Shown in pieces: positions 37,060 through 50,100 of a DNA stretch of 64,000 nt. The position numbers and the translations under genes were made by a program. The DNA comes from Sympetrum striolatum (lineage: Eukaryota > Arthropoda > Insecta > Odonata > Libellulidae). Numbering within the stretch: position 1 is the first letter of the stretch; each line of letters begins with the position of its first letter. The notes under the pieces were generated by a model that did no database searches, was not told the origin of the DNA, and saw only the letters and a program-made list of their open reading frames with translations. The stretch lies in assembly GCA_947579665.1 (NCBI GenBank), contig CANPUZ010000050.1, positions 744,001 through 808,000 on the forward strand. The letters are read 5' to 3'.

Positions 37060-39250
37060 CCCACATCAACAGGAAGGTCGCATTATACCGATTGCATCAT
37101 TTGAGAACCTAATTTTTCTGAATTTACTTAGTAAATTTATCCTTTGAATCAGTCTTCTATATCTTAATGATTACCATCCCGCGTACTGCAACATCTGAGT
37201 AACACTCACCGTTTTATCATGGCAATTCTGTACAAATCGTATCGTGTACAACCAATCAAGCAAATGCCGTACACGAACTGTAATACAAAAGTTATAATCA
37301 GTGTAATCGCGGAACAGTATTTTCTCGTTTGGATAGGTTGAATAAGAGGAATATGAGTTTTTTTCTTTGAAACACGATGAGCATCCCCTCAACGATCTAC
37401 TAGTTAATCTTTGCATTCTATTCACTTTTCCTATCGCATCTCCAATATGTTCTTTCAAAGATAAACTACAGCTAAACGTGACACTTAGATATTTTGTGTG
37501 GCACACTAAGGGTTGTCGCGAAATTTGTTGCTGCGTGGAAATAACGTTTTTGGATGATATCTAACATCCTTACGCTTTATATACATCATTCACAAAAAAC
37601 TCTAGGTGCGTCTTACAAGATTTATCTTTATGGAATCCGTGTTGGATCCGAATGATTCCTATCTTTATGGTAAGAAACTGAATAATAGAGCTTGCTATAA
37701 TATGCTCCATTATTTTGCAGAAATTCGAAGTTAACGAAAATTACCCATAATAATCTGATCATTCTTAGGCCCCGGAGTGACGTTTAATTTCTTCCACGAC
37801 ATTGGGACAGTACCCTCATTAATTGATTTCTGATAGAATTTCCTATCGGTGGGATCCAATGTGCGAAATGACCTAAGCTGTCGAAGCACTTTTAACAATA
37901 CTACTACTACTACAATTTCCTATCAATCTGTTGCAGTGAATTTCCACTAGCATCAACTTATATCTCTATGGAAATCATCTCCGAATCAATGCGCGAAGTA
38001 AAATCGTTAACTCGACCATCATCTTATTAGAAACATTTCTGGAAGTACGGATTAAGTAAGTTAGCTATTTCTGCCGATTTATTTAAGGCAATTCCCTCTT
38101 CGCTGATAAAGCTAGACATAGAAAACTGTCCACCACGAGTCTCTCACACTTATGACCAAAATTCTTTCTAATCGCCAACTAGTGATTTTAACAGGGTTCA
38201 AGATCTATATTCCTGGTATTCCTTTCGTGATCCTTCCTCAAATAGCTTTTGCACTTCTCTATAGTTTTGATCACCAAGCTCATGGATCTCACCGCACGGT
38301 TTAAGTTTTCTCAATCGCGAGTGAATGACTCCTATGCAACGATTCAAACTTCTTCCTCGTCTCACCTACTGTTTAGACGGAACATATTAAACTAAATCTA
38401 CTTTGATTATCCGTAGAAACTCTACCAAACTATCGTTTACTGTATTTTCACCCGAAAAGCGTAAAAAATTATCCAAGCCTTCGTTCAAATAAAACCTTAA
38501 ACTCAGAAATAATTGCTTTGCGAATTACATACACTTGCCTCACCGGCTTAAGAGATCTAACCGCTACTACTTTCATGCCTGCCATTATGACATCATGGTC
38601 TGACTGTACCGTCAACTACAGCGAGGCTAGTTATTATTTGTGGTTGGGAAGTGGCTAGTAAATCTAAATTGATACCTTGCCTCGCACGATTCGTTCGAGT
38701 TTTAGTCATATTTACCTTATCTAAAGAATGCAACGAAAAAGTAAGATGTATTTCGTGAATTTTTTTCCCACTGCTAGTGCTGGAGAATTTTAGATTATCC
38801 CAATGAATATTGGTTAGGTAAAAATCTCTTCCTACGGCGATGATTGGATCTTTTATTTTCTCGAAATTTTTATGTAAGGCCTCGGATAAATCAACAATAC
38901 AACCTATTTTTTCATCGGGAGGACTACACAAAGAACAAACATTAATCTTACTTCCGTTTTGTCTTTGAATCGAGCACCAAATGATTTCGCTCCTGCTATT
39001 TTCTACTAATTCATCGCGCTTACTAATTAAATGAGTCCATGCTGCTATATAAAACTCTACCGCTAGATTTACATAGTCATATTTTCAGTATATCACATAA
39101 TTGGGGGAAATATCTCACTTTGAGTAATATCCTCGCGTAACCAAATCTTTCTAGAATGATTTCCGCGCAAGTTCTAATCGTAATGTTAAAGATTTCCACC
39201 TGTTTATTACGTAAGATCTTGCAATTTACTATTATTATTTTTAGATCTCT
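37060..39250 (-). pseudogene. Non-LTR retrotransposon with endonuclease and RT remnants
   Basis: The frame at 38931-38593 reads KDPIIAVGRDFYLTNIHWDN and later RARQGINLDLLATSQPQIIT. This is the APE-type endonuclease region (usually GGDFN, here GRDF, a likely inactivating change). The frame at 37506-37171 reads TKYLSVTFSCSLSLKEHI and continues IGKVNRMQRLTSRSLRG, the LINE region after the RT palm. Stops and frameshifts fill the 1.1 kb between. It is a decayed CR1/Jockey-type LINE on the minus strand. Confidence 0.75.
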
Positions 39251-40872
39251 CAGTTCGCACATTAAAACATGGTTTTCTTTTTCGAATAACCTTTATCTTT
39301 TTTTTAAGTGAATTTTTCTTTTTCACCATTGCAATTTTTCTATGTTTTGGGGCTTAGCTCATGCCCACCCTTTTGCTTATTTAAGTGGGCGTTAGTAACT
39401 ATTTCAACTGCTAAATTAAAGAATAACTTTGTCTGCGTATATTCGCTCTATTCTCTATTCTATTCGCATCTAAACCGCAAAACAACGTAGCAAACGACAT
39501 TTAAACTACGGTCTTCATGGAGGGAGAGGGGTTGGGAGTGTTTCGGAAGAGTCCGTAAAGTGCACACAAATTTTAGTAAAATCAGCGAACAATAGCTGAG
39601 TATGGTGTCTAATATATGGATCTAAGTAACCTTGAGAAGTATTTTAACATACGGAAATCAAGATGATCAAATTGGAAGCGGAAAATTTTATTCATCGCTA
39701 CGGAGAAAGTAGAGAAGTGAATACCGGCCTCTTGGAAACTTAATACAAGTTTAGATTATGCTGCCACAAGTATTTTCGTAAGTGTGGCCCGTTCTACAGT
39801 GTAAAATCTGTGGGGCACCTGTAATTCGTCGAAAGTGTGTGATTATGTTTACACTACGAGGCGAGTACGGAACATCTAATGATTGAATATCGGACATTCG
39901 AATCATCATTTTTTATTTGCATTAAAGTTTTCAATTGTTGGTATAATTTCGATTGCATTCTAGCTCATTAATCAAATATATTACAGCTCTGGATAAATTA
40001 AATTGAAATTAACTGTTGTAGAGTAATACACTCACTGAAGAGGAAAATCGTATTAGTGGTGTGATGAATGACTGTAACATCAATAGAGATGTGGTACCGT
40101 TGCAATTTATTATATTTTTTCAGTCAGTACGGTAAAAGTGCATTGATGTCTCACGAGAAACACCATTTGTTATTACACAAATATTACTCCCTATTACATA
40201 TAGCCTGATAGAGCTGAAAGTTGTTTATTACCGATTCCACTATTTAAAAGTTAATAATAGTGATGACAATTCCTGTCAAAACGTTAATTGCTAAAAAGCT
40301 CTTGGAAAAGTTGAACTCCTTCAACACACGGATTAGATTGGATTCATCGAAGGGATATTTTTAATACCTTAAGCAGTGGAAAACTACACTGCTCGAGATA
40401 AAATAGAAAGGTAAGAATAGGACGCATCTTAGTGGTTTCTAAATTCGAATTTTTAAGTGTTGAATTCTCTTTGCAAGAATTCAATTCCATCACAATTCTA
40501 GTATTTAGACCTTTAATTCTCGAAATAATACCTCAAAATGTTCATTTTAACGTCTGATATTTCGCTATCAAACAATCTTGTTTGTTACTATCTCCCAGTG
40601 TATTATATTGACATTCTACATAACTATTTTTATCACAACTGACTTTGAATAATAAATGGCAAAAAATGAAGACAATGAGGCAAAGGCACTACTTGGAAAT
40701 CTCGCGAAGGTGAGTCTTAAATTTCTGCATATAAAAACGAAACTAAAAGTCTATTTCCATTCGTATGGACTTTGAATATTCCCGGTTTTACTGCCTCTAT
40801 ACAGAGTTGCCGAATTGTCGGAGTTAGAGTGATTTCAGTTAGTTTCCACGTAATCCGCGCTCTGACGCCAAC
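39251..40872. other. Unassigned intergenic DNA
   Basis: No gene is recognised. The right side merges into the Tc1-like end at 40875. Confidence 0.35.
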
Positions 40873-40906
40873 TGGTGTTGCGATAATTGTTTCCCCCACT
40901 GTACAA

Positions 40907-41730
40907 TAATGGATCTTTCTCTTTCAATGAGAGATGAACGTTTAAATACTTATTCTTTTGTTGCAAAATTGATATTTATTCAAATATTTTACTTCAGCTC
41001 AGGATATTTAGAAAAATTACCTAATATCACCCAACAGGATATGCTCAGATTCGTTTCTTTTACTTAAATAATAATAATAGCAATATTTATTAGTGAGTTA
41101 CAAATTGTAACATAACAAATACACAACAGTTTATAGCTAAGTCAAGTGTCATTTGAGACAACAGCTGTATCATAAGACAAAATGCAAATAAATCGAAGTA
41201 ATGCACAAAGAGGTAAATGAGAAATATAGTTTTCATAAATACAGTAGAATAATAAATTTAAATTAGTGTGAAATTGTGATGAAGAAATTCGATCAAATCA
41301 CAGTGATTCTTTTTGTAACAAATTAAATTAAAATATTAGAAGCATCAAGATATAAATTTAGAAAATAAAAATGTATGTAGTATATTCAATTTATGTAATC
41401 ATTTATCTGAGGTCAGTAACTTACCATTATATAGGTATTGGAGGAAATGAGAATTAAAATAAAATGTAATTTCTGAACAAATAGAATTTAATAATTAGAG
41501 ATTCACGAGAGGGGAAATGGACCATTAGGTATTGATAATCTTTTTACAGAAGGTATCCTTTGCCTCCCCTTGTGTATAATATAGCTCTTTTTGTGAAATT
41601 GGGTTTTGTATCTTTGTTTTCATTGTATCCCATATTTTATTTTGTTCATCACAAATCTGATCTCCATTCATCAGCATTCTCTTCTTACTAAATGCTTCTT
41701 CCATGCTGTATATCTCATCTGTTCATGTGC
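40907..41730. other. Unassigned AT-rich DNA
   Basis: Low-complexity AT-rich sequence; no motif seen. Confidence 0.4.
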
Positions 41731-41933
41731 ATTCCAGTTTGCATATTTCTTAAATGCTGCCAGGTTTCAATACTTGTACTCTCATTTCTTTTTATTGCTC
41801 AAGTAATCAACAAATTCACTATTGTTCCTCTGGGTCGTGTTTGAAATGCCCTCTCTTAATATTCCTTTCATTTTCCATATCTGGGTTAGTTGGATGAAGA
41901 GACTTTTTAGTCTCAATCTCACCCAAATGATTC
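41731..41933. repeat. Direct repeat R, left copy
   Basis: It starts attccagtttgcatatttct and ends with ctttttagtctcaatctcac. It is about 85-88 percent identical to 42751-42954 in the same orientation. The p62-derived segment lies exactly between the two copies. The function is unknown; it has no clear TG/CA LTR ends. Confidence 0.8.
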
Positions 41934-41935
41934 AA

Positions 41936-42286
41936 TGATTATTCAAATCTTCGCTCTGTAATGGCGGACCTCAAATAGTAGCAGTACTTGCATTTATCTT
42001 CAGATGGCCCAGCTATCGCAAGGTGAATCCTGATTGGTTGTCCGTGTACTTGAAACTTGTAAACATAGAAGTTGCCCATCTCCTTAAGTACACGTGCTTA
42101 CGTACTTGGGGACTGTGTCCGGTGCCATTTATGTATACACGGCTAAGTTCCCGTTGATTGTGTCCCAGTCTTAAGACATTACCAGACATCACTGTACTTA
42201 TTTCTGTGCATAATAATCCCCTGATAAACGTTATTGTTGATATCTGACAAACTAATCTTTTTTTCATCTGCTTTATTTTAGCAAGG
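41936..42286 (+). promoter_or_regulatory. Upstream segment of PB1 copy 2, uninterrupted version
   Basis: It is collinear with 27911-28073 plus 31380-31546 but without the Harbinger. The TTA at 42084-42086 is the empty target site. An acceptor (tttattttag) ends at 42281, so a non-coding 5' exon probably lies within this block. It is likely to contain promoter DNA copied with the coding exons. Confidence 0.55.
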
Positions 42287-42690
42287 ATGGCGGAAGAGAC
42301 CTCTTCCTTTAAAGCTACATTGTATCTCGAAGGTTCATCAGGAAAAAATGAAATTCGTTGCTTTGATATACCAAAAAATGCTTCCACAGATTTTCTTTTC
42401 CTCGAGCAGAAGTTGAAAACTGTATTTCAGTCATTACATTCGTTGCCATTCTGTGTGACCTGGGAAGGTAAATCAGCTTACATTAGCATCCTTTGCATAG
42501 TTAAGAGGTATTAAAACCTGTTATTTTTTTACTTCTGTCTTTCTCCATCCAACAGATAGCGAAGGAGATGAAGTTTTGATTTCAAGTGAAGAAGAATTGA
42601 AAATTGCTTTAAACAAAATGAAAGGTGAAGATTATAGGTTGAAAATAGAGGTGAAGAGTGCTTCAGGCTTGAAGGATGAAAATGCTGAAG
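42287..42690 (+). CDS. p62-like PB1 domain, copy 2 (start of a possible PB1-NHR gene)
   Basis: Exons 42287-42467 and 42556-42690 encode 105 codons plus one base, with no stops or frameshifts and intact GT/AG sites. The PB1 acidic loop is retained (DSEGDEVLISSEEEL), and so is the basic Lys in SFKATLYLEG. EVRRF of copy 1 is EIRCF here, so one of the paired basic residues is lost. The ZZ exon is not duplicated. The phase-1 donor fits the NHR exon at 45770, giving a 283-aa protein. It could instead be an untranscribed segmental duplicate, but the open frame argues for constraint or a recent origin. Confidence 0.8.
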
Positions 42691-42750
42691 GTAAGTACAA
42701 TGAAACCCTTATATGCATCTTGCGTCTGATAATCATGAAATGAAATGTTT

Positions 42751-42954
42751 ATTCCAGTTTCCAAATTTCTTAAATGCTGCCAATTTTCGATACTGGTACT
42801 CTCGTTTCTTTTTCTCAGATAATCAACAAATTCACTATTGTTCCTCTGGGTCGTGTTTGAAATACTCTCTCTTAATATTCCTTTTATTTTCCATATATGG
42901 GTTGGATGGATGAGGAGACTTTTTAGTCTCAATCTCGCCTAAATAAAGATGATT
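42751..42954. repeat. Direct repeat R, right copy
   Basis: It begins attccagtttccaaatttct and ends ctcgcctaaataaagatga. It matches 41731-41933 and begins a few bases after homology between the two PB1 loci stops (about 42745). Together the two copies bracket the duplicated gene segment. Confidence 0.8.
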
Positions 42955-45769
42955 TATTACAATTATTAACCCTGGAGTACTTTGCTCTTGGTGGAATCAA
43001 CCCATGTGAATTTTAAAATTCCGTATCTTTTTATGAGTGCTTTTTCACTTCTTGTTTCTCATAGTAGCTGAGTTTTAGAATGTTCTGAACCAGTCGTGCA
43101 TTTTTGCCAGGTTGGAAATGGAATGGATTGGATTACCAATTGTGTACTATGTATTAATTAAAAAAAAACGTAGAAAAAGAACTTAATTTTAAATTCTCTT
43201 TGGAGAGGATGAAATAATAATAATATGTAATTAAAATAGAAAAGAAGAAACATAATAGGCATATAATAATATGCACAGAACTTACACACGAAAAGCAATC
43301 CACCATAGACGTAGAACAACGATATCCTAACATCGTTCAATGATACCATGTATTTCCTGAATAGATATTTGTTGTTCATTTAGATGAAAGTTACAATTCC
43401 TTGATATTCAATGATAACATGGTCCTTCAAGAAAGGCGGGTAGCAATGGGTTTAGTTGCTGTTTTGAGCTTTTCGGAGACATTATATCACAATTTATGTA
43501 TGTAGTATGAAAGTGAAGCATACATGGAACGTTTTAGTCTGAGTTCTGTATACGATAAATGTATTTGGTTAAGTGATCTATGAAATAAAATATTGCTGAA
43601 TTATAGTGTTCGTGAAACTAATGATTCATATTGCTTGCAATCATGTTATTTCTAAAGATTGTCATTAATTCTTTTAATTTACATTAATATCCCTATTTAT
43701 TAATTTATATTAATATCTATGTACTTCATTCTCGAATAATCTCACTACTTACATGACTTTTCCGATTATCTTCGTTGATACATGGTCTTGTATCCTCTAC
43801 ATAAGCTTATGTCATCACAGTATGTATTTCGGAAAAATTCATTGGCCGTGCAGATATTTGCTGTCCATTTTGATGAAATTTACATTTTTCAACCTTCAGT
43901 AGTAACATGTATGGAATGAAGCCTTATATTAAAAATGCATCAAACCTTCATCATGGCGTATGAAATTAGTATTGTAAACATATTTGTTTTCGATTTAAAC
44001 AATGGTCGTTGTCATAGATTTAATCTTCGAAAGGAGGAGAAAAAACCGTAATAAATTGGCATTCAAACTAAAATTTTGTGACTTTCATGTATCGGAATGT
44101 TAAAATCCGTCCCAAGAAAAGAAAACTTTGATCTTTTAGACATAATACAGCCCAAGTCTCACTGCTGAATGCGCACATTTTCTTAGTTTAATGAACAGAA
44201 AAAATTTGCTCTGCATGGCCATTTTTCGTTAACCCCATTTAATCCTATTGAAAAATATAATCCTCTCTGGGCTCAAACCTAGGACAAAGTCTGGGAGTTT
44301 TCGATTTTTTCTCAGCTCAACTGTGAATTATAAATCCCTCCTGAAAATTTCAGCCTTCTAGCTCGATTAGGAGTGCCCAGGAATTGTGTCAATCAGTCGG
44401 ATTTGCAGGTTTATGTATAGTAATGAAATTCATTATTCCACGCCTGAGGATATTTCAACTTCACGAATATGGAAAATATGAATTCACGTTACTAGATAGA
44501 ATAGAATAGTCGGCATCATGAACGAACATGCTAAGGAAGCTGAAAATTTGTCTTATCAGTAGCAATAAGAGGAAAAGTGAGCACGAACATTAAGAAAAAC
44601 AAATAAAAACGGGTGAAGGTTATCCTCTTAGATGGAGAACCGAGTATAAATAGGAGGGGATCTCCCATTGCGATGATCATTTGTGCTTTGGTTGTGAGAA
44701 GATCAACAAAACAAGTCACTGAGGATGATGCGAAACCTACTTATTTTTCACCACCACTTGAGTTTTGTTCGTGCTGGTAGTACGCAATGATTAGTATCGA
44801 GCTAAGATTTATCTGGGTTCAGCCTCCCCACTATTATTAGGTGCAGCACTTAAAATACTGGCAAAGTTTGTATTCCCTAAACATATTTAAGCGAGAGGAG
44901 CTCTACTGCACTTACTCAAAAATAGCAATGGGTTGGTGAAGGTGATGTCGTCACTGAGATATGAGGTGCCTCTACAATTCCAATTGAGACAGTCCATCTG
45001 CCAGTACTGCTGTACCTGATGATGGCTGCAAGGCTGAAACCGTCAGTCGATCAAAGTATTACCGAAAAAAGAAGCCCAGTTATTATTATTATTAAATGAC
45101 GCTTCTGTAGATTCCCCTGTAGATTTTCCTGTAGATTCTATAAATTAGGGCGTCCCCTGCCACGTGCCATTGGTGGATTGCAGGGTTTAATTGTAGATTA
45201 GGTCAGCCCCTATTTACTACGGTTAGATCCCAATTTTACTGACAGCAAAAACAAACACCGATTCAACTTATTCAATTTCAATCTTTTGATGAATCATTAA
45301 CTAATCACACTTCAATTGAGTAGAGCCCCTTGATAAACTATTATTGTTTCCTTGAGTAAAGTTTCTCATCAGAGCCAAATCAAACAGCTGCTGTTACGGA
45401 TAGCATACACTGTTCTGAGCGTAAGCTTTTATGATGCACTTCCAAGTAGCCAAAAAATACATCACAGTCTCAATGTGTTAAATATGATGATCAATGGAAA
45501 TTAATTATAGTATAACCCTATTGTGAATCCCATACAGAAACCGTTTCGGAGGGAAAAATCACCAACATAGTATATAGATGTTATGATGGTTATTGTGTTA
45601 AGTGAAACTTTTTCTGAGTCGTTTTTTCCTCTGTAAGTATATCAGATGCATGTGTGTAATTACAATATCATCAGATATGTATTAATTATTTTGAAGTATT
45701 TCCGAATCTAATCTCATTAGCTGAGATAACAGATACTAATGGGATATGTTGTAATTTCATTTCCTTTAG
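42955..45769. other. Intervening DNA before the first NHR exon
   Basis: No exon is recognised. At 45013-45045 the phrase ctgatgatggctgcaaggct followed by gaaaccgtcag resembles sequence often found at retroelement ends. A short repeat of gtagatt occurs at 45110-45145. If the PB1-NHR model is right, this is its second intron. Confidence 0.4.
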
Positions 45770-47047
45770 ATAACAAAACTGAAGAGGATGTGCCACCGCG
45801 GCCATTACGTTTCCACGAGAGGACGGGTGCTTATCTCAATCTCTGCAATGGTAATCGCACCGCTGCACGAAGAAAGTGAGTTGATTTAGTTGAATAATGT
45901 TAATTTTAAGAATTATTCCTAGATAATAATTAAGTGATTCATAATATATTTAATAGTATCTCTACGAATTGAGTAAGTATAATTTTTAATAATTTTCACA
46001 AATATTTTACTCCATTTGAGATACTTATTCGTATAACGGTAACAATAAGCTCTGGCTTATCTGGTGAAATAATTATCGTGGTATGTAACTGGGAAAAATT
46101 CTTTCGGTAATTTAGTATCAAATACACAGAAATGAATTTTTAATTATAATATTTCATAGAACATTAATATTCGAACAAAGATTAAACCAAGAAAGAACAA
46201 AGACGGGACATGAGTCAATATACAAAATCCTGAAAACAGTTCTCGAGCAATTGTACTGCATTCTGCAAAATTAGCTTATTTAGTATGTCGAGTTGCAATC
46301 ATACTCAATTATAAATGGAGTATACTCTGCCGCTACGTGTTATCCTAGTCTCTGACTTTATTATCCTCAGTATTTCCGTTTTTGCTGCTTCAATTTCCGG
46401 ATTTACTTCTTTCATGTAATTCTTCCTCTTCGTATCACTTCTGAAGGCGTACACACATCTCTAGATTAATTTAATGTAGAAGTCTATTTAGAATCTATTC
46501 GAAGCTTAATCTTTAATAAATTCTGGGAATTACATCAACTATGGGATGGGAATGATATATTAATACAGATTTTTTTAACTGTTGCATAGGTTAGATAAAT
46601 AAATGTCAAGTTTAGAATTGTACAAGAATATCATAGAGGTGATAGAACAGTGCCTTCCAAGATTTTCTTTTCGACGGAGCAATTTTATAGTATCTCAAAG
46701 CCTCCTGCAAACCAATGGTTTCCAAGTTTCAGGCTAAATTAAGATTAATAACGAAAATCAAGCTAATAGTGTATTTTGATATTGCAATTTCACTTTAAAG
46801 ATATCCTGTTAAATAAATAATTTTGTCTCAAATTACACTGCAGACGTAACTCGGAATCAGAAATGCATGTCACTTCCACTTGCTGTGCTTCACAATAATA
46901 TAGTACCTTACACACGACAAACCGGTTAGAAAGCACTGCAATGGAGTATCGTAGATCATATCTCAGCTGAAATCACTGCAAATTTCAAGAATAGTAAACA
47001 AGGACATGAAAAGTATGAATCAAAATGAATGCAAGCAACTTTTACTC

Positions 47048-47111
<64 letters not shown>

Positions 47112-50100
47112 ATTATATATAGATGCTTCTCCGGATTCATTCATGTATCCATATATATATACGAGTAAAATGTAGCTTGCATACTGCAAGCAGATCGACA
47201 ACACTAATTTCATCTCGGCATCATATCGGGACGGTCCTCAAAAGAAAAAAAAGGGGATTGAAAATATTCTTTAAATTCGCTGCAAGTTATTCGTCCGGCA
47301 TCGAACCCGGGTCTTTTTGGTGATACACACTATGCAGTACAATAGAATTTCTCCATCTCTAATTATGTGTGAAAATTAAAGCAAAAATATTGGGCGCAGC
47401 TGCCTCAAAAGACGCTCTAATGTTCACGAATGTAATTGGCTCTCGGGACTCGAACCAAGGACGATCGTGGAAATTTAAAAAAAAGTTTCTGAAAGTTTTT
47501 AATGATTTCAATCCATATGCCAAATTTCAAGTTTCTATATTATTGGAAAAGGTTTCAAAATAATTCCTAAAAATCGGATCAACTTCTGATTGCAGAGAAA
47601 CATGGTGTCGAACCCAGGGCACATTGATAGCTATGAATAAATAGTTTGATTTGTTAAGACTGGTTCTTCTGTCACGCTAAGTTTTAAGTTGATAGCATGC
47701 CGGGAAGAACCTAAAATTTGTTTCCGTTATCTCCATAAGAAATGCATTGAGAAATGTAAATGGCGCCCTGGGATCGAACCAAGGACCATCAGCGAATATG
47801 TAAAATTCGATTAAGATATGTTTTTATGGTGTCTAACCTCATGCCGAATTTCAAGTTTCCATGACATCGGGAAGGGGTCCAAAAAAAATCTTAAAAATCG
47901 CCACAATACATTTTAAACGGCCGATTTTTGCCTCGACCTAGCATCGAACCCAGGATATTTTCCGTAAAACTCATTTATGTTTTCGATAGATCATGACCAT
48001 ATATAAAGTTTCCTAGAGTTTCGATTCTCTACCTATCCGGGAAGTATTTTTTAAAAATTCCCGAAAATCTAAGCAATGCATTGAAACGGGAAAAATCGGG
48101 ACTTAGGGGCCCTCTGGAATCGAACCCATGACACTGAGGTTCAAAATCGCAATTTTTCTGGAGGTTATACGTTATGGCCAATATGTCGTAAAAATTTCAA
48201 GCCATTGACGCAAGTGGTTTGGCCTGTGACTTTGTATCCTCTCTATATATATATATATATATATGATATATGAATGAATCCGGAGAAGCATCTATATATA
48301 ATAGATAGATATATATAGAGAGGATACAAACTCACAGCCTAAACCACAAGAGTGATTGAGCTGAAATTTTTACGGCGTATTGGCCATAACGTGTAACCTC
48401 CAGAAAAATTGCGATTTTGAACCTCAGTGTCATGGGTTCGATTCCAGAGGGCCCCAAAGTCCCAATTTTTCCCGTTTAAATGCATTGCTTTGATTTTCGA
48501 GAATTAAAAAAAAATACTTCCCGGATAGGTAGAGAATCAAAACTCAAGGAGCCTATATATATGAACATTATCTATCGAAAACATAAATGACTTTCACGGA
48601 AAATATCCTAAGTTCGATGCTAGGTCGAGGCAAAAATCGGCCGTTTAAATTGCATTGTGGCGATTTTTAAGATTTTTTTTGGACCCTTTCGCGATGGCAT
48701 GGAAACTTGACATTCGGCATGGAGTTGGAGATCAATAATAAATTTCAGGATCAAATTTTACATATTCGCTGATGGTCCTTGGTTCGATCCCAGAGGGCCA
48801 TTTAAATTCCTCAATGCATTTCTTACGGAGATAACGGAAACAAATTATAGGTACTTCCCGGCAAGATAAAGACTTCAAACTTTGCACTAAGAAAGATTAA
48901 GTGTATACAAATCAAACTGTGCATTCCCAGCTGTCAATGTGTCCTGGGTTCGACACCAGGCGTCTCTACAATCAGAAACTGATCCGATTTTCAATAATTA
49001 TTTTGAGCCCTTTCCCAACAATATAGAAACTTGAAATTCGGCAAATAGATAGAGATCATAAATAACTTTCAGAAACATTTTTTAGATTTCCAAGATCGTC
49101 CTTGGTTCGAATCCAGAGAGCCATTTAAATTCGTGAAAATGAGAATGTCTTTTGAGGCAGTTGTAGCCCATATTTCTGCTTGAATTTTCACACATAGTTA
49201 GAGATGGTGATCTTCTATTGTGCTGCATAGTAAATTCTCAGTAAAGACCCGGGTTCGATGCCAGACGATGGAATTTAAGGGAATTTTAAGAAAAATTTCA
49301 ATCCATTTTTTTCTTTTGATGGCCGTCCCGATATGATGCCCACATGATAATAGTGTTGTCAATCTGCTTGCAGTATGCAAGCTTCATTTTACTCGTATAT
49401 ATATATATATATATATATAAATAGCGTCTAGGACACCATTAAAAGTCTTAAGGGAGCGATGGATCCTTAATTATTAGCTTTGACTGTATTTATAGAAGAC
49501 AAGAGTTTCCATATTCTTCCCTGGCTGAGGATTGCACCTTTCAGATCTGTAATTTTAGGATATAAGGATTCATGTTGAAAAGCACCAGCAGTATAAACCA
49601 ATGAAAGTCAAATGTACCTAGAGGAGGAAATTTATACTCGGCTTAAATCGGAGGCCATTAGCTTGCTCAAAACATTTAGGACGAGGCAGACATAAATCTT
49701 TAGCTTAAAACTTAACCTTAAGTATATTTTAGTTAATAGTATATAACCCTAAGTTTATTTGGTTAAATTTATTGAATATATCCCTCACTTAGTTATAAAA
49801 TATAATGAAATCTTCTTTTTGGCTGGCGCCTGTTTCTTTCATCGGCTGAATTTTTTAGACTACGAGGGTCGTTCAATAAGTCCTTAGAAAAAGATGGAAA
49901 AACACTTTTTTTGGGGGTAATTTTTTTTTATTTCTCAACATAATCTCCTTTCAGCTCTATACATTTTTCTAAACGTTTTTGAAAAATTTTTATGCCGTCC
50001 GAAAAATAGGATTTTGGAAGTTCTTCAAAATACTCATTCGTTTGCTTAATGATCTCCTCGTTGGAAGTGAACCGTCGTCCGCTAATCCATTTTTTCTAAT

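Larger units (their letters stand above)
33273..40901. mobile_element. Pair of Tc1-like inverted ends 7.6 kb apart
   Basis: The left end CAGTGGCGGAAAAAATTATC (33273, preceded by TA) matches the reverse of the right end at 40875-40901 (CAGTGGGGGAAACAATTATC, flanked by TA at 40902-40903). The match runs about 27 bases. CAGTGGCGG...AAAATTATCG ends with TA duplication are typical of Tc1-like elements. The inner sequences differ, and a LINE fragment and unassigned DNA lie between. These may therefore be two separate solo ends rather than one element. Confidence 0.45.

Noticed and set aside
47296..49262. tRNA genes or tRNA-derived SINEs, because of GGTTCGANNCC motifs
   Set aside because: No A box at the right distance, no cloverleaf pairing and no acceptor stem around any of the motifs. 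Only the B-box-like core is present.
47299..49262. CRISPR-like array, from regularly spaced motifs
   Set aside because: The spacing is ~160 bp, the cores are only ~11 bases, the genome is eukaryotic and the whole block is a dispersed repeat.
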